A stretch of DNA of 64,000 nt, taken from Kaistia hirudinis. GTDB lineage: Bacteria; Pseudomonadota; Alphaproteobacteria; Rhizobiales; Kaistiaceae. The notes below the pieces were generated by a model, which saw nothing but the letters and a program-made list of their open reading frames with translations, was not told the origin of the DNA and made no database searches. Shown in pieces: positions 36,601-45,592 of the stretch (within the stretch, counting starts at the first letter, position 1; every line of letters begins with the position of its first letter). A program made the translations under genes and the position numbers. The DNA is taken from NCBI RefSeq assembly GCF_014196455.1, contig NZ_JACIDS010000001.1:62001-126000 (forward strand), read 5' to 3'.

Positions 36601-36780
36601 TGAATTCCTGCCTGGACGTGGTGCGATCCGGCTTCCGTCGGAGCCTTGGGGTGACCGGGGGAATATCGGCAGCGCAGGCGCCGGCTGCAAGAAGCGTCTT
36701 TCCTGTTCGCTCGTCCACAGCTTGCGCTTGCCACCACCGGATCCATTTGCTACATCCCCGCCCGTTCGCCGGATCGGACT

Positions 36781-36865
36781 GCGGTCGTGGCGGAATTGGT
36801 AGACGCGCAGCGTTGAGGTCGCTGTGCCGCAAGGCGTGGAAGTTCGAGTCTTCTCGACCGCACCA
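36781..36865 (+). tRNA. tRNA-Leu (anticodon GAG)
   Basis: 85 bases folding as a class II tRNA. The acceptor GCGGTCG pairs with CGACCGC, followed by A and an encoded CCA. The D arm is TGGCGGAATTGGTAGACGC, the anticodon stem is GCAGCG/CGCTGT with loop TTGAGGT, giving GAG (CUC codons), then a long variable arm and GTTCGAGTC in the T loop. A plausible promoter is TTGCCA (36728-36733) and TACATC (36751-36756), 17 bases apart. Confidence 0.96.
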
Positions 36866-36885
36866 AACCGGTGAACATGATGATG

Positions 36886-36916
36886 ACGGCGGCCCTCGGG
36901 CCGCCGTTCTCGTTTT
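36886..36916 (+). terminator. rho-independent terminator after tRNA-Leu
   Basis: ACGGCGGCCC pairs perfectly with GGGCCGCCGT around a 2-base loop, followed by TCTCGTTTT. It lies 21 bases past the tRNA 3' end and separates it from mgtE. Confidence 0.85.
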
Positions 36917-37078
36917 CAGGCGTGCGATCGGCATGTTGCGCCGCCGCAATGATCGGCCGCCCCGCGATACGCATCGCCGCCCGATTCCTGTTTTCGCTTT
37001 ACGGCGCCAAGCGCTGACGACTAAAGCTCGGCCGTCTGCCTCCCCCACATCGTCCGCCCCCACCCAAGCGGAGGTCTC

Positions 37079-38488
37079 ATGTCGGATCCGACGACGATCG
37101 AGCCCGAACTCCGCCCCGAGGCGGAGCCGATTCCGTTGCGCGACGCCAATGACAATCTCTCAGCCGCGTTCATGGACGCGCTGGAGCGGGCGATCGAGCA
37201 GCGCGACGCGGAGGCGGCGCGCCGCCTGACGGACGATCTGCACGAGGCGGACCTCGGCGCCATCCTCGAACAGCTCGCTTCCGAACAGCGCCCCGCGCTG
37301 ATCGAACTCCTCGGCGATTCGTTCGACTTCACGGCGCTGACCGAGCTCGACGAGACGACCCGCGTCGAGATTCTCGAGGATCTGTCGCCCGAGACCGTCG
37401 CCGACGGCGTGCGCGACCTCGATTCGGACGACGCGGTCTACATTCTCGAGGATCTCGACCAGGAAGAGCGCGAGGAGATTCTCGCGCAGATTCCCTCGGT
37501 CGAGCGCATCGCGCTCAAGCGCAGCCTCGATTATCCCGAGGACAGCGCCGGCCGGCGCATGCAGACCGAGTTCATTGCCATCGCGCCGTTCTGGACGGTC
37601 GGGCAGACAGGCGACTATCTGCGCGAGGCCGAGGAACTGCCGGAGGCGTTCCACGAGGTCTTCGTCGTCGATCCATCCTATCGCCTGCTCGGGCGCGTCG
37701 GGCTCGACCGGCTGCTGCGCGCCAAGCGGACGCAGCGGATCGAGGAACTCGTCGATGAATCGCCGCAGCTCGTCCATGCGACCGACGAACTCGAATCGGT
37801 CGCGCGGCTCTTCCAGCGCTATAATCTGATCTCGGCCGCCGTCGTCGACGAATCGGGCCGCCTGGTCGGCCTGATGACCATCGACGACGTGGTCGACGTG
37901 ATCGAGGAGGAGGCCGACCGCGACATCAAGCGCCTCGCGGGCGTCGGCGACGAGGAGATGTCCGACCGCCTCTGGGACATCATCAAGAGCCGCCTGCCGT
38001 GGCTCTGCATCAATCTCGTCACCGCCATTCTCGCCTCCGCCGTGATCGGCCTGTTCCAGGGCGAATTGCAGCGCATGGTGGCGCTGGCCGTGCTGATGCC
38101 CATCGTCGCCAGCCAGGGCGGCAATGCCGGCACGCAGACCATGACGGTCGCGGTGCGCGCGCTCGCCACGCGGGCGCTCGGGCCGCACAATGCAATGCGC
38201 GTCGTCGGGCGCGAATTGCTGGTCGGGCTGCTCAACGGCGTGTTTTTCGCCGTGATCGTGGCCGTCATGGCGATCCTGCGCTTCGGGATCGTCGATCTCG
38301 GCGTGGTCATCGCTGCGGCGATGATCATCAACCTGATCGCCGCCTCGCTCGGCGGCATCCTGATTCCGCTGGCCCTCAACAAGCTGAAGGCCGATCCCGC
38401 CGTCGCGTCGGGCGCCTTCGTGACGACGATCACCGATCTCGTCGGCTTCTTCTCCTTCCTCGGATTCGCGGCCCTGTGGTTCGGTTGA
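37079..38488 (+). CDS. mgtE: magnesium transporter MgtE
   Basis: 469 residues: an N-terminal superhelical domain (about 30-150) with repeated 'LEDL' and 'DLDSDDAVYILEDLDQEEREEIL' phrases, a CBS pair (about 155-275), then five membrane helices (about 300-469) starting LPWLCINLVTAILASAVIG and containing PIVASQGGNAGTQTMTVAVRALA near 341-363, the Mg2+ pore motif. The CBS and N domains close the channel when cytoplasmic Mg2+ is high. GGAGG precedes the ATG. Expressed alone. Confidence 0.95.
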   Translation: MSDPTTIEPELRPEAEPIPLRDANDNLSAAFMDALERAIEQRDAEAARRLTDDLHEADLGAILEQLASEQRPALIELLGDSFDFTALTELDETTRVEILEDLSPETVADGVRDLDSDDAVYILEDLDQEEREEILAQIPSVERIALKRSLDYPEDSAGRRMQTEFIAIAPFWTVGQTGDYLREAEELPEAFHEVFVVDPSYRLLGRVGLDRLLRAKRTQRIEELVDESPQLVHATDELESVARLFQRYNLISAAVVDESGRLVGLMTIDDVVDVIEEEADRDIKRLAGVGDEEMSDRLWDIIKSRLPWLCINLVTAILASAVIGLFQGELQRMVALAVLMPIVASQGGNAGTQTMTVAVRALATRALGPHNAMRVVGRELLVGLLNGVFFAVIVAVMAILRFGIVDLGVVIAAAMIINLIAASLGGILIPLALNKLKADPAVASGAFVTTITDLVGFFSFLGFAALWFG

Positions 38489-38656
38489 GCCAGCTATGCC
38501 GGGCGGCGGCCCAAGCTTCGCGCCATGTTTCCCGGACGGACAAAATGTGACCGTGTTTTGATGGTCGACAATCGACTTCTCCGCCAAAAGCGTTAGACGG
38601 GGAGCGGGGATTGTGCGGCGCACGCATCGCGCGCCGAACCGAAAGGCAAGTCGGGA

Positions 38657-39628
38657 TTGTCGCAGGGATCGTCGAGCGGAGCCATCAGGACGGGGGTTGT
38701 CGGCCTCGGCTATTTCGGCTCGTTCCATGCGCGTCACCACGCGGCCAATCCGAAAGCCTATCTGGTTGCCGTCGCCGACGCCGATGCCGAGCGGGCGAGC
38801 GCCACGGCCGCTGCCCATGGCGCCGAGGCGTTTGCCGATCATCGCGCGCTAATCGGGCGCGTCGACGCCGTCTCCATCACGGTCCCGACCTCGCTGCATC
38901 ATGAAGTCGCCGGCGACTTTCTCGATGCCGGCATTCATGTGCTGATCGAGAAGCCGATCGCCGACACGCCCGAGGCCGCGCGCGATCTGATCGCCCGCGC
39001 GGCCGCCAGCGGCGCCGTGCTGCAGGTCGGCCATATCGAGCGCTTCTCGCCGGTCTTCGCCGCGCTCCGCGAGCGCGCCGTGCAGCCGCTCTCGGTCGAG
39101 TGCACGCGCATCGGACCCTGGCGGGGCAGGGCGATCGACGTCGACGTCGTGCTCGACCTGATGATCCACGATATCGACCTCGTGCTCACCCTCGTCGGTG
39201 CGCCGGTCGAATCTGTCTCGGCCGTCGGCTCGCCAGTTCTGGCGCCAACCAATGACTATGCCCATGCGCAACTGCGCTTCGCCAATGGCGCCACGGCGCA
39301 TCTGTCCGCCAGCCGCGTCGCGGAGCGGACCGAGCGCGTGATCCGCGTGGTCGAGCCCGCGCGCCACTGGACGGCCGATCTCGCGCAGCGCACCGTCGCC
39401 TCCTACGACCGGGGCAACGGCGTCGATTCGCGCCAGGAGATCACCGTGCCCGCCAGCGACAATCTGGCACTCGAAATCGATTCCTTCCTCGACGCCGTCG
39501 CGAAGCATTCGCGGCCCGTCGTCGACGGGCAGGCGGGGCTCGATGCCCTCGTGGTCGCCAAGGCGATCCTGGACCGCATCGCGCTCGCCCCGACCGGCGC
39601 CGTCATCTCACCCGGAGGTTCTCTCTGA
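38657..39628 (+). CDS. gnnA: Gfo/Idh/MocA-family oxidoreductase, probable UDP-GlcNAc 3-dehydrogenase (GnnA-like)
   Basis: 323 residues, TTG start at 38657 (AAAGG ten bases upstream; no ATG available). Rossmann loop GVVGLGYFGSFHARHH near 13-28, the EKPIADT catalytic Lys-Pro near 92-98 and MIHDIDLVLTLVGAP near 168-182 are typical of Gfo/Idh/MocA. Joined to a DegT aminotransferase by one overlapping base. The pair matches GnnA-GnnB, which turn UDP-GlcNAc into UDP-2-acetamido-3-amino-2,3-dideoxyglucose for diaminoglucose lipid A. Other sugar amination routes (WlbA/WlbE-like) are possible; the symbol is tentative. Confidence 0.7.
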   Translation: MSQGSSSGAIRTGVVGLGYFGSFHARHHAANPKAYLVAVADADAERASATAAAHGAEAFADHRALIGRVDAVSITVPTSLHHEVAGDFLDAGIHVLIEKPIADTPEAARDLIARAAASGAVLQVGHIERFSPVFAALRERAVQPLSVECTRIGPWRGRAIDVDVVLDLMIHDIDLVLTLVGAPVESVSAVGSPVLAPTNDYAHAQLRFANGATAHLSASRVAERTERVIRVVEPARHWTADLAQRTVASYDRGNGVDSRQEITVPASDNLALEIDSFLDAVAKHSRPVVDGQAGLDALVVAKAILDRIALAPTGAVISPGGSL

Positions 39629-40782
39629 TGTCGTCCCAGCCCCGTCCGGCCGTCACCGTTGCGCCGGGCCGTGTCGCCTTCTTCGACCTTCAGCGCCAGC
39701 AGCGCCGCATCCATGACGATGTCCGCGCACGCATGGACGCCGTGCTCAATCATGGCCAGTTCATCCTCGGCCCGGAGGTCGAGCAGCTCGAGCAAAAGCT
39801 CGCCGCCTACGCCGCCGTGCCGCACGCGATCGGCGTCTCCAGCGGGCGCGACGCGCTGATGATCGGGCTGATGGCGCTCGGCATCGGACCGGGCGATGCG
39901 GTGTTCGTCCCCGCCTTCACCTTCGCCGCGACGGCGGGTGCCGTCTGCTCTGTGCAGGCGACGCCGGTCTTCGTCGATGTCGATCCCGACACGTTCAACA
40001 TGGATCCGGCCGATCTCGAGCGCGCCGTGGCCGAGGTGCTGGCCGCAGGCGAGCTGAAGCCCCGCGCGGTCATGCCGGTCGATCTCTACGGCCTGCCGGC
40101 GGATTACGAGGCGATCGGCGCGATCGCGGTCCGTCACGGGCTCACCGTGTTCTCAGACGCGGCGCAGAGCTTCGGCGGCCGCGCGGGCAACAGCCGCGTC
40201 GGCGGCATGGCCACGATCTCGGCGACGAGCTTCTATCCGACCAAGCCGCTCGGCTGCTATGGCGATGGCGGCGCGATCCTCACCGACGACGACGCGATTG
40301 CCGACGCGGTGCGCACGCTCCGCTCGCATGGGCGCCAGGGCACGGGCGACGTGGCCGTTCGCAACGGCATCACCGGCCGCCTCGACACGCTGCAGGCGGC
40401 GATCCTGCTCGCCAAGCTCACCATTTTCGACGACGAGCTCATCCGCCGCGACGAGATCGCCAAGGCCTATGACGCCGCCTTCAAGGGCGTGCTCGGCGTC
40501 CAGAAGCGTCCCGCCGGCACGCTCAGCGCCAATGCGCTCTACACGGTCACCTTCGACGGCCGCGACCGTCTCAAGGCGGAGCTCGACGCGAACGGGATCG
40601 GCAATGCGCTGTTCTATCGCCTCGCGCTGCACCAGCACCCGGCGTTCGCCGAGGCGCCGAAGCGTCCGCTGCCGGTCTCCGAGCGTCTGGCGAACACCGT
40701 TCTCAGCCTGCCGATGAACCCGGATCTGACCAATGACGAGGTCGCGCGGGTGATCGAAGTGGTGCGCAATTTCGTCGGTTGA
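39628..40782 (+). CDS. gnnB: DegT/DnrJ/EryC1 aminotransferase, probable GnnB-like sugar transaminase
   Basis: 384 residues of the PLP sugar aminotransferase family. ISSGRDALMIGLMALGIGPGD-type PLP phosphate site near 69-90, 'FSDAAQSFGG' near 174-183 with the conserved Asp, and the PLP Lys in SFYPTKPLGCYGDGGAI (Lys at about 206). It starts in the stop of the dehydrogenase gene (TGATG) with GGAGG 9 bases before. It would aminate the 3-keto sugar made by the dehydrogenase, using glutamate. Role in lipid A is inferred from the pair and the order. Confidence 0.78.
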   Translation: MSSQPRPAVTVAPGRVAFFDLQRQQRRIHDDVRARMDAVLNHGQFILGPEVEQLEQKLAAYAAVPHAIGVSSGRDALMIGLMALGIGPGDAVFVPAFTFAATAGAVCSVQATPVFVDVDPDTFNMDPADLERAVAEVLAAGELKPRAVMPVDLYGLPADYEAIGAIAVRHGLTVFSDAAQSFGGRAGNSRVGGMATISATSFYPTKPLGCYGDGGAILTDDDAIADAVRTLRSHGRQGTGDVAVRNGITGRLDTLQAAILLAKLTIFDDELIRRDEIAKAYDAAFKGVLGVQKRPAGTLSANALYTVTFDGRDRLKAELDANGIGNALFYRLALHQHPAFAEAPKRPLPVSERLANTVLSLPMNPDLTNDEVARVIEVVRNFVG

Positions 40783-40853
40783 TATTGTCGCAATCCTAAC
40801 GCTGGCTCCGGATCGGTCTACTCAACGGGCGGTTTAGCCCTTAGGTTCGCTCC

Positions 40854-42056
40854 GTGTCGCGATCGCAGCGCTTGCGGCGCCGTCGCAACCGGAGCCAATC
40901 GCGCGTGCGCCTTGATGTACCGACATTGCTGGTCGTTCTGGCCGGCCTGACGCTGATGCTCGCCATGGGCATGCTGGTGCAGTCGCGCCGGTCGGCCAAT
41001 GCGCGCTACATGCTGAATCTGGCCCTGGCGCTGCTCCTCGTTGGCCCGTCCTTTCTGCTCGTCGCTCTGCGCGGCCTGATTCCGGACTGGATATCGATCG
41101 TCGTCGCCAATGCCGGCATATTGGCAGGGCTCGGCATGTGCTGGAACGGGTTCCGCGCGTTCAACCACCGCAGGTCCCGGCCCGCCGCGGTGATCGTTCC
41201 GCCGGTGCTTTGGCTCCTCGCGTGCCTGCATCCCGACTTCTACGCGTCGTTCCCGCTGCGCACCGCGGCGGGCTGGACCGGCATCACGCTCTTCGCCTTC
41301 GGTCTCAGCTATGAGATCTGGATCCGCGGCGCGGACCGCTTGCCGGCACGGCGTCCGATCGGCGTGCTCTGCCTCGCCGCATCGTTCGTGGCCGCCGGCG
41401 AGGTCGTGTTCGCCCTGTTGAACAGGCATCAGGTTTCGGCCCGACTCAGCGACGGCTGGCTCTCGCTGCCGGTCCTGTTCTCGATCTATTGTCTGTTCGG
41501 CGCGACCGTCCTCTCCCTCGTCATGACGCAGCAGCGGACGGTGCACAGGCTCCGCCGGCAGGCCTCCCAGGATGCGCTGACGGGGCTGCTCAATCGCGGC
41601 GCGTTCGTCGAGGCGGCATCGGCCCAGCTCAAGACGGCCACGCTGACCGATTCGGATATCGGCCTGCTGCTGTTCGATCTCGACCGCTTCAAGGAGGTCA
41701 ATGACAGCCACGGCCATGCCGCCGGCGACGCCGTGCTGGTCGCCTTCGCCGAAATCCTGCGGCGGTCGTTGCGCCAGACCGACGTCATCGGCCGGATCGG
41801 CGGCGAGGAGTTCGCGGCTCTGCTGACCGGCGTGGATGCCCGGCGCGCAAACCTCATCGCCGAGGGCATCCGCCTCGAACTGGCCCGCCTGGCGATCGAT
41901 CACGCGGGAACCGCGATCGCGACGACGGTGAGCGTCGGGCTCACCATTGCGCGGGCGCGGGAGACCGGCCTGACGAGCCTCATGGAGCGGACCGACGGTG
42001 CGCTCTACATGGCCAAGCGCGGCGGCCGCGATCGGGTCGAGACCGCACCGGCCTGA
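40854..42056 (+). CDS. membrane-bound diguanylate cyclase (GGDEF)
   Basis: 400 residues, GTG start. Five or six membrane helices (about 20-215) form a sensor of unknown kind, followed by a GGDEF domain (about 228-398) with DALTGLLNRGAF near 240, DLDRFKEVNDSHGHAAGD near 275-292 and the active-site GGEEF at 316-320. An RQTD inhibitory site lies five residues before it, so product feedback by c-di-GMP is expected. It makes c-di-GMP from GTP. No EAL domain; stand-alone gene. Confidence 0.93.
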   Translation: MSRSQRLRRRRNRSQSRVRLDVPTLLVVLAGLTLMLAMGMLVQSRRSANARYMLNLALALLLVGPSFLLVALRGLIPDWISIVVANAGILAGLGMCWNGFRAFNHRRSRPAAVIVPPVLWLLACLHPDFYASFPLRTAAGWTGITLFAFGLSYEIWIRGADRLPARRPIGVLCLAASFVAAGEVVFALLNRHQVSARLSDGWLSLPVLFSIYCLFGATVLSLVMTQQRTVHRLRRQASQDALTGLLNRGAFVEAASAQLKTATLTDSDIGLLLFDLDRFKEVNDSHGHAAGDAVLVAFAEILRRSLRQTDVIGRIGGEEFAALLTGVDARRANLIAEGIRLELARLAIDHAGTAIATTVSVGLTIARARETGLTSLMERTDGALYMAKRGGRDRVETAPA

Positions 42057-42159
42057 CCGGGGGACGCGCGTCGGATCGGGCCGCCTCTGCGGATCGCGCG
42101 CTTGACGGGGAGACGCCGGCCGTCGGACAGTCCCGCCCTCATGTCAGGCGGAGTCCCCA

Positions 42160-42987
42160 ATGTCCCAGTTCATTCAGGCGCATGGCGCGTCCATCCCCGC
42201 GATCGGTCTCGGGACCTGGATGCTGAACGGACCGGCCTGCACCGATGCGGTCGAGGCCGCGATCGGCTTCGGCTATCGCCATATCGACACCGCGATCGGC
42301 TACAGCAACGAGAGCGAAGTCGGGGAGGGCATCCGCCGCTCGGGCATTGCGCGCGATGATCTCTTTCTCACGACCAAGATCCCGCCGGAACAGCTCGCGC
42401 GTGATGACATGATGCGCGCGGCCGAAGGCAGCCTGACGCGCCTCGGAGTCGATCAGGTCGATCTCCTGCTGATCCACTGGCCGAGCAAGAGCCTCAGCGC
42501 GACCGAGACCATCCGTTCGTTGAACGCGGTCAAGGAGCGCGGCCTGACGCGCCATATCGGCGTCTCCAATTATACGATCCGCCTGCTCGACGAGGCCTGG
42601 GCCGCGACCAGTGCGCCCATCGTTGCGAACCAGTGCGAGCATCACCCCTATCTCGACCAGCCGGCGCTGCGCGCGGCCACGGCGGCGCATGGCACGGCCT
42701 TCGTCGCCTATTGCCCGCTCGGCCAGGCGGAGGTGCTGGACGAGCCCGTGATCCAGGACATTGCCGGCCGGTTCGGCCGCACGCCGGCGCAGATCGTGCT
42801 GCGCTGGCAGGTGCAGAAGGGCTGCGTCGCGATTCCGAAGAGTTCCCATCCGGCGCGCATCCGCCAGAATCTCGACATTTTCGGCTTCGAGCTCTCGGGC
42901 GACGATGTCGCCGCGATCGATGCGCTCGGCAGCACGCAGCGCCGCATCTGCGATTTCGCATCGATCGCGCCCGACTGGGACGCCTGA
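42160..42987 (+). CDS. aldo/keto reductase
   Basis: 275 residues, TIM barrel. The catalytic tetrad is complete: Asp43 and Tyr48 in HIDTAIGYSN, Lys73 in FLTTKIPP and His106 in LLLIHWP. IPKSSHPARIRQN near 224-236 is the NADPH phosphate motif. Closest in look to 2,5-diketo-D-gluconate reductases (YafB/DkgB type), which also reduce methylglyoxal and other aldehydes. 25 bases before the DUF218 gene, possibly the same transcript. Confidence 0.9.
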   Translation: MSQFIQAHGASIPAIGLGTWMLNGPACTDAVEAAIGFGYRHIDTAIGYSNESEVGEGIRRSGIARDDLFLTTKIPPEQLARDDMMRAAEGSLTRLGVDQVDLLLIHWPSKSLSATETIRSLNAVKERGLTRHIGVSNYTIRLLDEAWAATSAPIVANQCEHHPYLDQPALRAATAAHGTAFVAYCPLGQAEVLDEPVIQDIAGRFGRTPAQIVLRWQVQKGCVAIPKSSHPARIRQNLDIFGFELSGDDVAAIDALGSTQRRICDFASIAPDWDA

Positions 42988-43012
42988 GGCGCGGCAGCGG
43001 CAGGGCGCGCCG

Positions 43013-43804
43013 ATGTTCTTCTATCTCGCCAAGATCCTCTGGTTCATCGCCCAGCCTTCGGCGGCGTTGCTCCTGCTGCTCTTCGCCGGGCTGCTGCTGA
43101 TCGGCCTTGGCCGCGTGCCGTTCGGCGGGGCGGCGGTGCTCATCGCCACCGCCGGCCTGCTCGTCTGCGGCTTCACGCAACTCGGCGTGCTGCTGCTCCT
43201 GCCGCTCGAGCAGCGCTTTCCGCCGCCAGATCTCAAGGGACCCGTGACGGGGATCATCGTGCTCGGCGGCGGCATCGACCAGCACAATAGCCGCATCCGC
43301 GGCGGCTTCGCGCTCACCGATGCCGGCGACCGCCTGACCGAGGCGGCGATCCTGGCGCGCCGTTATCCGGAAGCGCGGCTGGTGTTCACCGGCGGCTCGG
43401 CCGACCTGCAGCCCGACGGCACGACCGAAGCGGGTGCTGCGGCCGGCTTCTTCCGCGCGATCGGAATTGCGGATGAGCGCATCATGCTCGAGTCTGCGAG
43501 CCGCGACACGGCGGAGAATGCGCGCCTGACGAAGGCGAAGGTCGATCCGAAGCCGGGCGAAACCTGGCTGCTCGTCACCTCGGCCTGGCACATGCCGCGC
43601 TCTGTCGGCTGCTTCCGCGCCGCCGGCTGGGACGTCGTGCCCTATCCGGTCGACTACCGCACCTATGGCTGGAACCAGCTCGGCTTGCTGTCGGCGCGTC
43701 CTTCGCTCGGCCTGACGCAGGTCGATCTCGCGGTGAAGGAGTGGATCGGGCTCGTCGCCTATCGCCTGGCCGGCCGCACCGACGCGCTCTTTCCCGCGCC
43801 CTGA
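43013..43804 (+). CDS. YdcF/ElyC-family membrane protein (DUF218)
   Basis: 263 residues from ATG 43013. Two membrane helices (about 10-30 and 38-58) and a periplasmic or cytoplasmic DUF218 domain (about 75-240) with GIIVLGGGID near 77-86, 'LVFTGGSADL' near 125-134, SRDTAENARLTK near 164-175 and VTSAWHMPRSVGCFRAAG near 189-206. ElyC of E. coli affects cell-envelope polymer assembly and undecaprenyl-phosphate use; the same role here is inferred. Confidence 0.88.
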   Translation: MFFYLAKILWFIAQPSAALLLLLFAGLLLIGLGRVPFGGAAVLIATAGLLVCGFTQLGVLLLLPLEQRFPPPDLKGPVTGIIVLGGGIDQHNSRIRGGFALTDAGDRLTEAAILARRYPEARLVFTGGSADLQPDGTTEAGAAAGFFRAIGIADERIMLESASRDTAENARLTKAKVDPKPGETWLLVTSAWHMPRSVGCFRAAGWDVVPYPVDYRTYGWNQLGLLSARPSLGLTQVDLAVKEWIGLVAYRLAGRTDALFPAP

Positions 43805-43814
43805 ACGCGGCCCG

Positions 43815-44114
43815 TCAAGCCGGCGTGTCGGCTACCGGCTCGGCGATGCCCGCGGCGAGCGGGCCGCCGATGCGATAGACGCCCTTGAAGGTCGCGGGAT
43901 CGACCGGCTTGCCCTTGCGCAGGATGCTGGCGCGGCCCTGACCGGCGAGCTTGACCGCGACGCGGCGGATCGACGGCATCAGCCGCGCCCATGCCTTCTC
44001 ATCCGTTCCGGCGAGGGCGCGGGCGAGTTCCGTGGGGTCGAGGCTCTTGTCCGCGGGGAGGGCGGCGAGCCGCTCCAGCAGCGCGGCTGCAATCGCGGGG
44101 TCTTTCGGGATCAT
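43815..44114 (-). CDS. DUF3253 protein
   Basis: 99 residues forming a small winged-helix-like DUF3253 domain: IAAALLERLAALPADKSLDPTELAR-type helices near 7-32, then 'WARLMPSIRRVAVKLAGQGR' near 42-61 and 'ILRKGKPVDPATFKGVYRIGGP'. Function unknown; the fold suggests DNA or protein binding. The ATG at 44114 lies in the stop of the DUF599 gene, so the two are coupled. The frame remains open upstream but only as read-through. Confidence 0.85.
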   Translation of the reverse strand: MIPKDPAIAAALLERLAALPADKSLDPTELARALAGTDEKAWARLMPSIRRVAVKLAGQGRASILRKGKPVDPATFKGVYRIGGPLAAGIAEPVADTPA

Positions 44115-44815
44115 TGCTGTGCCTTTCGTGCCGCCTCGATCACCGCCTTGGCCGAAGGCGACAGGAACTGGCGATAAAGCTGGACGGAGAAGATCAGGGC
44201 AGTCGCCAGCATCAACACCCAGCCATTGATGAACCAGCCGAGATAGCCGACCGCGAAGAAGAAGGCGCGGAGACCGTGGTTGAAATGGCGCCCGGCCGTG
44301 ATGGTGAAGAGCGCGGCGCGGTCGGCCGCGGCGATCGCCTCCGCCTCGCCGGCATGCGCAGCCGTGGGCGTCGCGCCGACCAGGATCGAGGCGTAGTTGA
44401 ACAGGCGATAGGACCAGCCGAACTGGAAGAAGGCGTAGCCGAAGATGAGGATAAGCCCGATCGCCTTCACCTCGAACAGCCCGCGCGGCACGGTCTGTTC
44501 CATCGAGAGGTCGTTGAGGACGCCGAAGATGCGATCCGTGGCGTTGAGCAGCGCGAAGGCGCCGCCGATGGCCAGCAGGGATGTCGAGGCGAAGAAGGCC
44601 GTGCCGTTCTGCAGCCCGCTCATGATGCTGGTGTCGATCATGCGCAGGTCGCGCCGCGCCATGACGCGCATCCATTGTCGCCGCTGGTGGTCCATGGCCG
44701 AGGACAGAGATCGTCCCGTGCCGCTCAGCCGGCCGATCACATAGGCATAGCCGGCCCACAGGGCGAGGAAGAACAGGACCGCGACGATATCCAGCGTCGA
44801 CATGGCGATGCTCAT
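44111..44815 (-). CDS. DUF599 membrane protein
   Basis: 234 residues with four or so membrane helices (about 8-28, 72-92, 117-140, 190-215). Conserved-looking stretches MARRDLRMIDTSIMSGLQNGTAFFAST near 52-78 and FTITAGRHFNHGLRAFFFAV near 169-188 are typical of DUF599. Function unknown. Start at 44815 or at an ATG four codons in (44803). Translationally coupled with the DUF3253 gene. Confidence 0.87.
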   Translation of the reverse strand: MSIAMSTLDIVAVLFFLALWAGYAYVIGRLSGTGRSLSSAMDHQRRQWMRVMARRDLRMIDTSIMSGLQNGTAFFASTSLLAIGGAFALLNATDRIFGVLNDLSMEQTVPRGLFEVKAIGLILIFGYAFFQFGWSYRLFNYASILVGATPTAAHAGEAEAIAAADRAALFTITAGRHFNHGLRAFFFAVGYLGWFINGWVLMLATALIFSVQLYRQFLSPSAKAVIEAARKAQQ

Positions 44816-44849
44816 GGTGCGCCTCCCGGCGATCCGGACGAGCAGGGCC

Positions 44850-45047
44850 TCATGGGCGCCGGACGAACAGGCGCGCGAGGGGCCGGCGGAAGACCACGGC
44901 GATCAGCACGACGATGAGCGCGAGAGCGCCGAGCACCGGCGAATGCAGCATCATGCCGGCGGCCGTCAGAACCAGCGCCCCGATCACGCCGAGGGTCGCG
45001 ATCTTGCTGGCGGCGGCCTCGACCGCGGGGATGATTTCCTTGCCCAT
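44850..45047 (-). CDS. small membrane protein, function unknown
   Basis: 65 residues from ATG 45047 (AAGGCGGG upstream); an in-frame ATG at 45083 would add 12 residues. A short amphipathic start is followed by one long or two short hydrophobic helices (about 14-52) and a basic tail RRPLARLFVRRP, suggesting cytoplasmic C-terminus. No family recognised. It lies 35 bases upstream of the DUF599 gene in the same direction and may share its transcript. Confidence 0.55.
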   Translation of the reverse strand: MGKEIIPAVEAAASKIATLGVIGALVLTAAGMMLHSPVLGALALIVVLIAVVFRRPLARLFVRRP

Positions 45048-45148
45048 CCCGCCTTGATAGGTCAGCTTGCACCCCGCCCACAATCGTCTCTGTGGAAAAA
45101 AGCCATCACACCTTTGACGGCGTCGGTTCCGGGGCGGAGGGTCTCGCC

Positions 45149-45589
45149 ATGCCGCTGCACATGATCAAGCTCTGCGTCGGGGTCGAGAGCGTCGAGGAAA
45201 TCGTCGACTGGATCGCGCAGGACCTCGCCCACAAGCGCGCGCTCGGCCTGCCGGCCGAGGATACGCATGTCACGCGCATGTTCCCGAAGCGGGCGGAGGA
45301 ACTGCTGGACGGCGGCTCGCTCTACTGGGTGGTGAAGGGCCAGGTGCAGTGCCGGCAGCGCATCACGGATCTGCGCGCCGTCACCGGCGCGGACGGCATC
45401 GAGCGCTGCGAGATCGTGTTCGACCCCGAGGTCATCCTCACCGAATGGCAGCCGAAGCGCCCGTTCCAGGGCTGGCGCTACCTCGCCCCCAAGGACGCCC
45501 CCCGCGACCTCGCCGACATAGGCGGACAGGGCGGCGACGAACTCCCGGCAACGCTCAAGGCCGAACTCGCGGAACTCGGGCTTCTGTGA
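45149..45589 (+). CDS. DUF1489 family protein
   Basis: 146 residues from ATG 45149 (GGAGG eight bases upstream), giving the characteristic MPLHMIKLCVGVESVEEI start. Also seen: THVTRMFPKRAEELLDGGSLYWVVKG-type core and EVILTEWQPKRPFQGWRYL near 96-114. DUF1489 is confined mainly to alphaproteobacteria and its function is unknown; the pattern with repeated Trp and Arg hints at RNA or nucleotide binding. An earlier in-frame ATG (45092) lacks support. Converges with panC, 3 bases apart. Confidence 0.9.
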   Translation: MPLHMIKLCVGVESVEEIVDWIAQDLAHKRALGLPAEDTHVTRMFPKRAEELLDGGSLYWVVKGQVQCRQRITDLRAVTGADGIERCEIVFDPEVILTEWQPKRPFQGWRYLAPKDAPRDLADIGGQGGDELPATLKAELAELGLL

Positions 45590-45592
45590 GCC

